DNA of 64,000 nt from Nocardia sp. NRRL S-836. GTDB lineage: Bacteria; Actinomycetota; Actinomycetes; Mycobacteriales; Pseudonocardiaceae. The notes under the pieces are model-generated. The model did not search any database. It saw only the letters and a list, made by a program, of their open reading frames with translations, and was not told where the DNA came from. This document shows, in pieces, positions 63,001 through 64,000 of the stretch. Each line of letters starts with the position of its first letter. The first letter of the stretch is position 1. The position numbers and the translations under genes were made by a program. The DNA is taken from positions 620,001 to 684,000 of the forward strand of contig NZ_LGDY01000091.1 of NCBI RefSeq assembly GCF_001279525.1, in the 5' to 3' direction.

Positions 63001-64000
63001 CAGGCGACGAGGCCGGCTGCCCGCAGCTGGAGGAGCTCACCCTGCACGAGCCGGTGTTCCTGGACGGCGCACGCGACCTCCAGGTCGTGCTGGCCGCGCC
63101 GGACGAGTCGGGCCGCCGGTCGGTGTCCCTGCACTCCCGCGCCGGCGAGGGGGACTGGGCCCAGCACGCCTCCGGCACGCTCGCCCCGTCCGTCGTGCCG
63201 CCGGACTTCGACCTCACCGAGTGGCCCCCGCGTGGCGCCACCGCCGTCGACCTGGCCGACGTGTACGAAGCCTTCGCCCGCAACGGCCTGGAGTACGGGA
63301 CGGTGTTCCGCGGCCTGCGGACGGCCTGGCGCCTCGGCGACGAGCTCTACGCGGAGCTGCGGCTGCCCGAGGAGGGCGAGGCGCGCAAGGACGCCGAGCG
63401 GTTCGGCCTGCACCCGGCGCTGCTCGACGCCTGCCTGCACGCCATCGGTCTCACGGCGGACGAGGACTCCGGTCCTCGGGTGCCCTACCTGTGGCAGGAC
63501 GTCGCCTTGCACGCGGTCGGCGCCACCACGCTGCGGTTGCGGCTGTCCCCCGGCCGGTCGGACGCGGTCACTCTCCGGGTCGCTGACGGCGTCGGTGCCC
63601 CGGTGGCCACCATCGGCGCGCTCGTGCTGCGCCGGATCAGCGCCGAGCAGTTCAGGACAGCCGAGCCGAGTGGCCTGGAGTCCCTGTACCACCTTCAGTG
63701 GAAAGCGCTTTCCGCTTCCGGCGAGTACGACGTCGAGTGGATCTTCGCGGACGAGCTGGCCGACGACGTCGCGCCTCCGCCGGTTGTCGTGCTCCCGGTC
63801 CGCACTGGTGCCGTCGACCTGGCGGGCACCGCCGACCTGACGGGCACCGTCGACCTGACGGGCAGCGCCGACCTGACGGGCAGCGCCGACCCGGCCGCCA
63901 CCGGCGACTCGGCGGCCACCGCCGACGTGGCGGGTGCCGCCGACGTGACGGGCAGCGCGGACGTGGTGGGCAGGGTGGACGTCGCGGACGTGCCGGGCAG
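60096..64000 (+). CDS. PKS-E: type I PKS, module 9 (KS-AT-DH...), cut by window edge
   Basis: 1,301 codons are visible before the edge. The ATG is 7 bases after AAGGAGG. N-terminal docking coil [21 protein letters not shown] Cys206 in [10 protein letters not shown] has normal GQGSQ and Ser646 in GHSIG, but the specificity motif reads HACH (743-746; preceded by MT instead of VS), so malonyl-like with Phe replaced by Cys. DH His949 in [10 protein letters not shown] and Asp1111 look active. After the DH the KR structural subdomain begins (LYHLQWKAL) and is interrupted by a hexapeptide repeat from residue 1240 to the edge. Whether ER, KR, further modules or a thioesterase follow cannot be seen. 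Confidence 0.93.
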   Translation, partial: MTSDDRTLDYLKRLTTELRDTRRRLDEVQESAAEPLAVIGMACRYPGGVSSPEDLWRLVAQGGDGVTGFPDNRGWDVASLHHPDPDHRGTTYTTSGGFLHEADRFDAELFGISPREALAMDPQQRLLLEVTWEALERAGITPASLKGSATGVFAGAMRTEYVSGLTSVAEDVEGFVGTGSSNSVLSGRVSYTFGLEGPAVTIDTACSSSLVALHLAGHALRTGECSLALVGGVTVMSTPETFVEFSRQRGLAVDGRCKAFAAAADGTGWSEGAGVLVLERLSDARRNGHRVLAVVRGSAVNQDGASNGLTAPSGPSQQRVIRQALVNARLSTSDVDLVEAHGTGTRLGDPIEAQALLATYGQGRDEPLYLGSIKSNIGHSQAAAGVAGIIKVVEAMKHGVLPRTLHVDAPSPHVDWTAGAVELLTDERPWPAVDRPRRAAVSSFGLSGTNAHVILEQAADEQEDVERTAPPVLPWVVSAKNENGLRAQASRLLDAAAGTDPLDVACSLATTRATLDRRAAVIGSTRADLVAGLTALSQGTPSPAVVTGTPLIGRTAFLFTGQGSQRCGMGRELHQAFPVYAEAFDAVVAALDEHLDRPLAGVVFGDDQDLLDRMTYLQPALFAVEVALFRLLESWGVRPDFVAGHSIGELTAAHVAGVWTLADAAKVVAARGRLMEALPTGGAMVSVQAAEDEVRAVLTDGVEIGAVNGPDAVVLSGDEDAVLAVAESFAAQGRKTKRLRMTHACHSARMDGMLAEFAAVAGSVSYGAATIPVVSNVTGKLAGTGEVTVPGYWPHHVRHAVRFADAITWLRSEGVSRFVELGPDAVLTAMVARVLPDEDVLAVPMARAGRSEPVTATTALATLHVRGGRVDWRTFFEGTGARAAELPTYAFQHDSYWLKSAGSAGDPAGLGLTDARHPLVGASVALADDSRLVLTGRVSLSTHPWLADHVVAGTAVLPGTALVELALRAGDEAGCPQLEELTLHEPVFLDGARDLQVVLAAPDESGRRSVSLHSRAGEGDWAQHASGTLAPSVVPPDFDLTEWPPRGATAVDLADVYEAFARNGLEYGTVFRGLRTAWRLGDELYAELRLPEEGEARKDAERFGLHPALLDACLHAIGLTADEDSGPRVPYLWQDVALHAVGATTLRLRLSPGRSDAVTLRVADGVGAPVATIGALVLRRISAEQFRTAEPSGLESLYHLQWKALSASGEYDVEWIFADELADDVAPPPVVVLPVRTGAVDLAGTADLTGTVDLTGSADLTGSADPAATGDSAATADVAGAADVTGSADVVGRVDVADVPG
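63813..64000 (+). repeat. In-frame 18-bp (hexapeptide) tandem repeat within PKS-E
   Basis: Ten consecutive hexapeptide copies fill the last 188 bases: [60 protein letters not shown]. Asp at position 2 is invariant. Copies 2-4 are nearly identical in DNA (GACCTGACGGGC), a sign of recent slippage or expansion. The repeat may continue past the edge. Confidence 0.88.

Overview
High-GC DNA with strongly G/C-biased third codon positions, GGAGG-type ribosome sites, GTG/TTG starts, lipoprotein signals and a giant modular type I polyketide synthase (PKS). This indicates a filamentous actinomycete. A Pseudonocardiales-like host would fit, but the window does not prove a genus.

Left part (1-8745): an apparent dextran/isomalto-oligosaccharide utilisation locus. 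A divergent ROK-family repressor (cut by the left edge) faces a solute-binding lipoprotein, two ABC permeases and a GH13 alpha-glucosidase whose nucleophile is followed by Val, the alpha-1,6 signature. A separately promoted secreted GH49 dextranase-like enzyme with a ricin-B lectin domain follows. No ABC ATPase is encoded, as is common for actinomycete sugar importers that share one ATPase.

Middle part (8746-12251): small cell-envelope genes. They comprise a compact unit (near-consensus promoter, 54-codon ORF, hairpin starting at the stop codon), a small lipoprotein translationally coupled to a DoxX-like membrane protein, a second DoxX-like protein, a single-domain AA10 lytic polysaccharide monooxygenase and an unclassified membrane protein. 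A gene-poor stretch with a strong hairpin lies at 11205-11651.

Right part (12302-64000, continuing past the edge): a modular PKS gene cluster. Its left flank carries a nitrilase-family amidase, a flavin amino-acid 2-monooxygenase and a stand-alone acyltransferase. The first PKS begins with an acyl-carrier domain that has no loading KS or AT. Together these match the way guanidino/amino-acyl starters (for example 4-guanidinobutyryl from arginine) are made and loaded in marginolactone-type polyketide pathways. Five PKS genes run in one direction: PKS-A (loading ACP, modules 1-2), PKS-B (module 3), PKS-C (module 4), PKS-D (modules 5-8; 7,377 residues) and PKS-E (module 9, truncated).

Predicted reductive pattern: M1 alkene, M2 saturated, M3 alkene, M4 hydroxyl, M5 saturated, M6 and M7 alkenes (a diene), M8 saturated if its divergent ER works, M9 at least dehydrating. 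Most ATs carry the malonyl motif HAFH; AT3 (QASH, with a broken GQG motif) and AT9 (HACH) are exceptions. No thioesterase, CoA ligase, transporter, regulator or tailoring gene of the cluster lies in the window, so it extends to the right and possibly elsewhere. Local oddities include a hexapeptide repeat in PKS-E, a perfect hairpin abutting the PKS-E ribosome site, and near-identical DNA tracts between modules.
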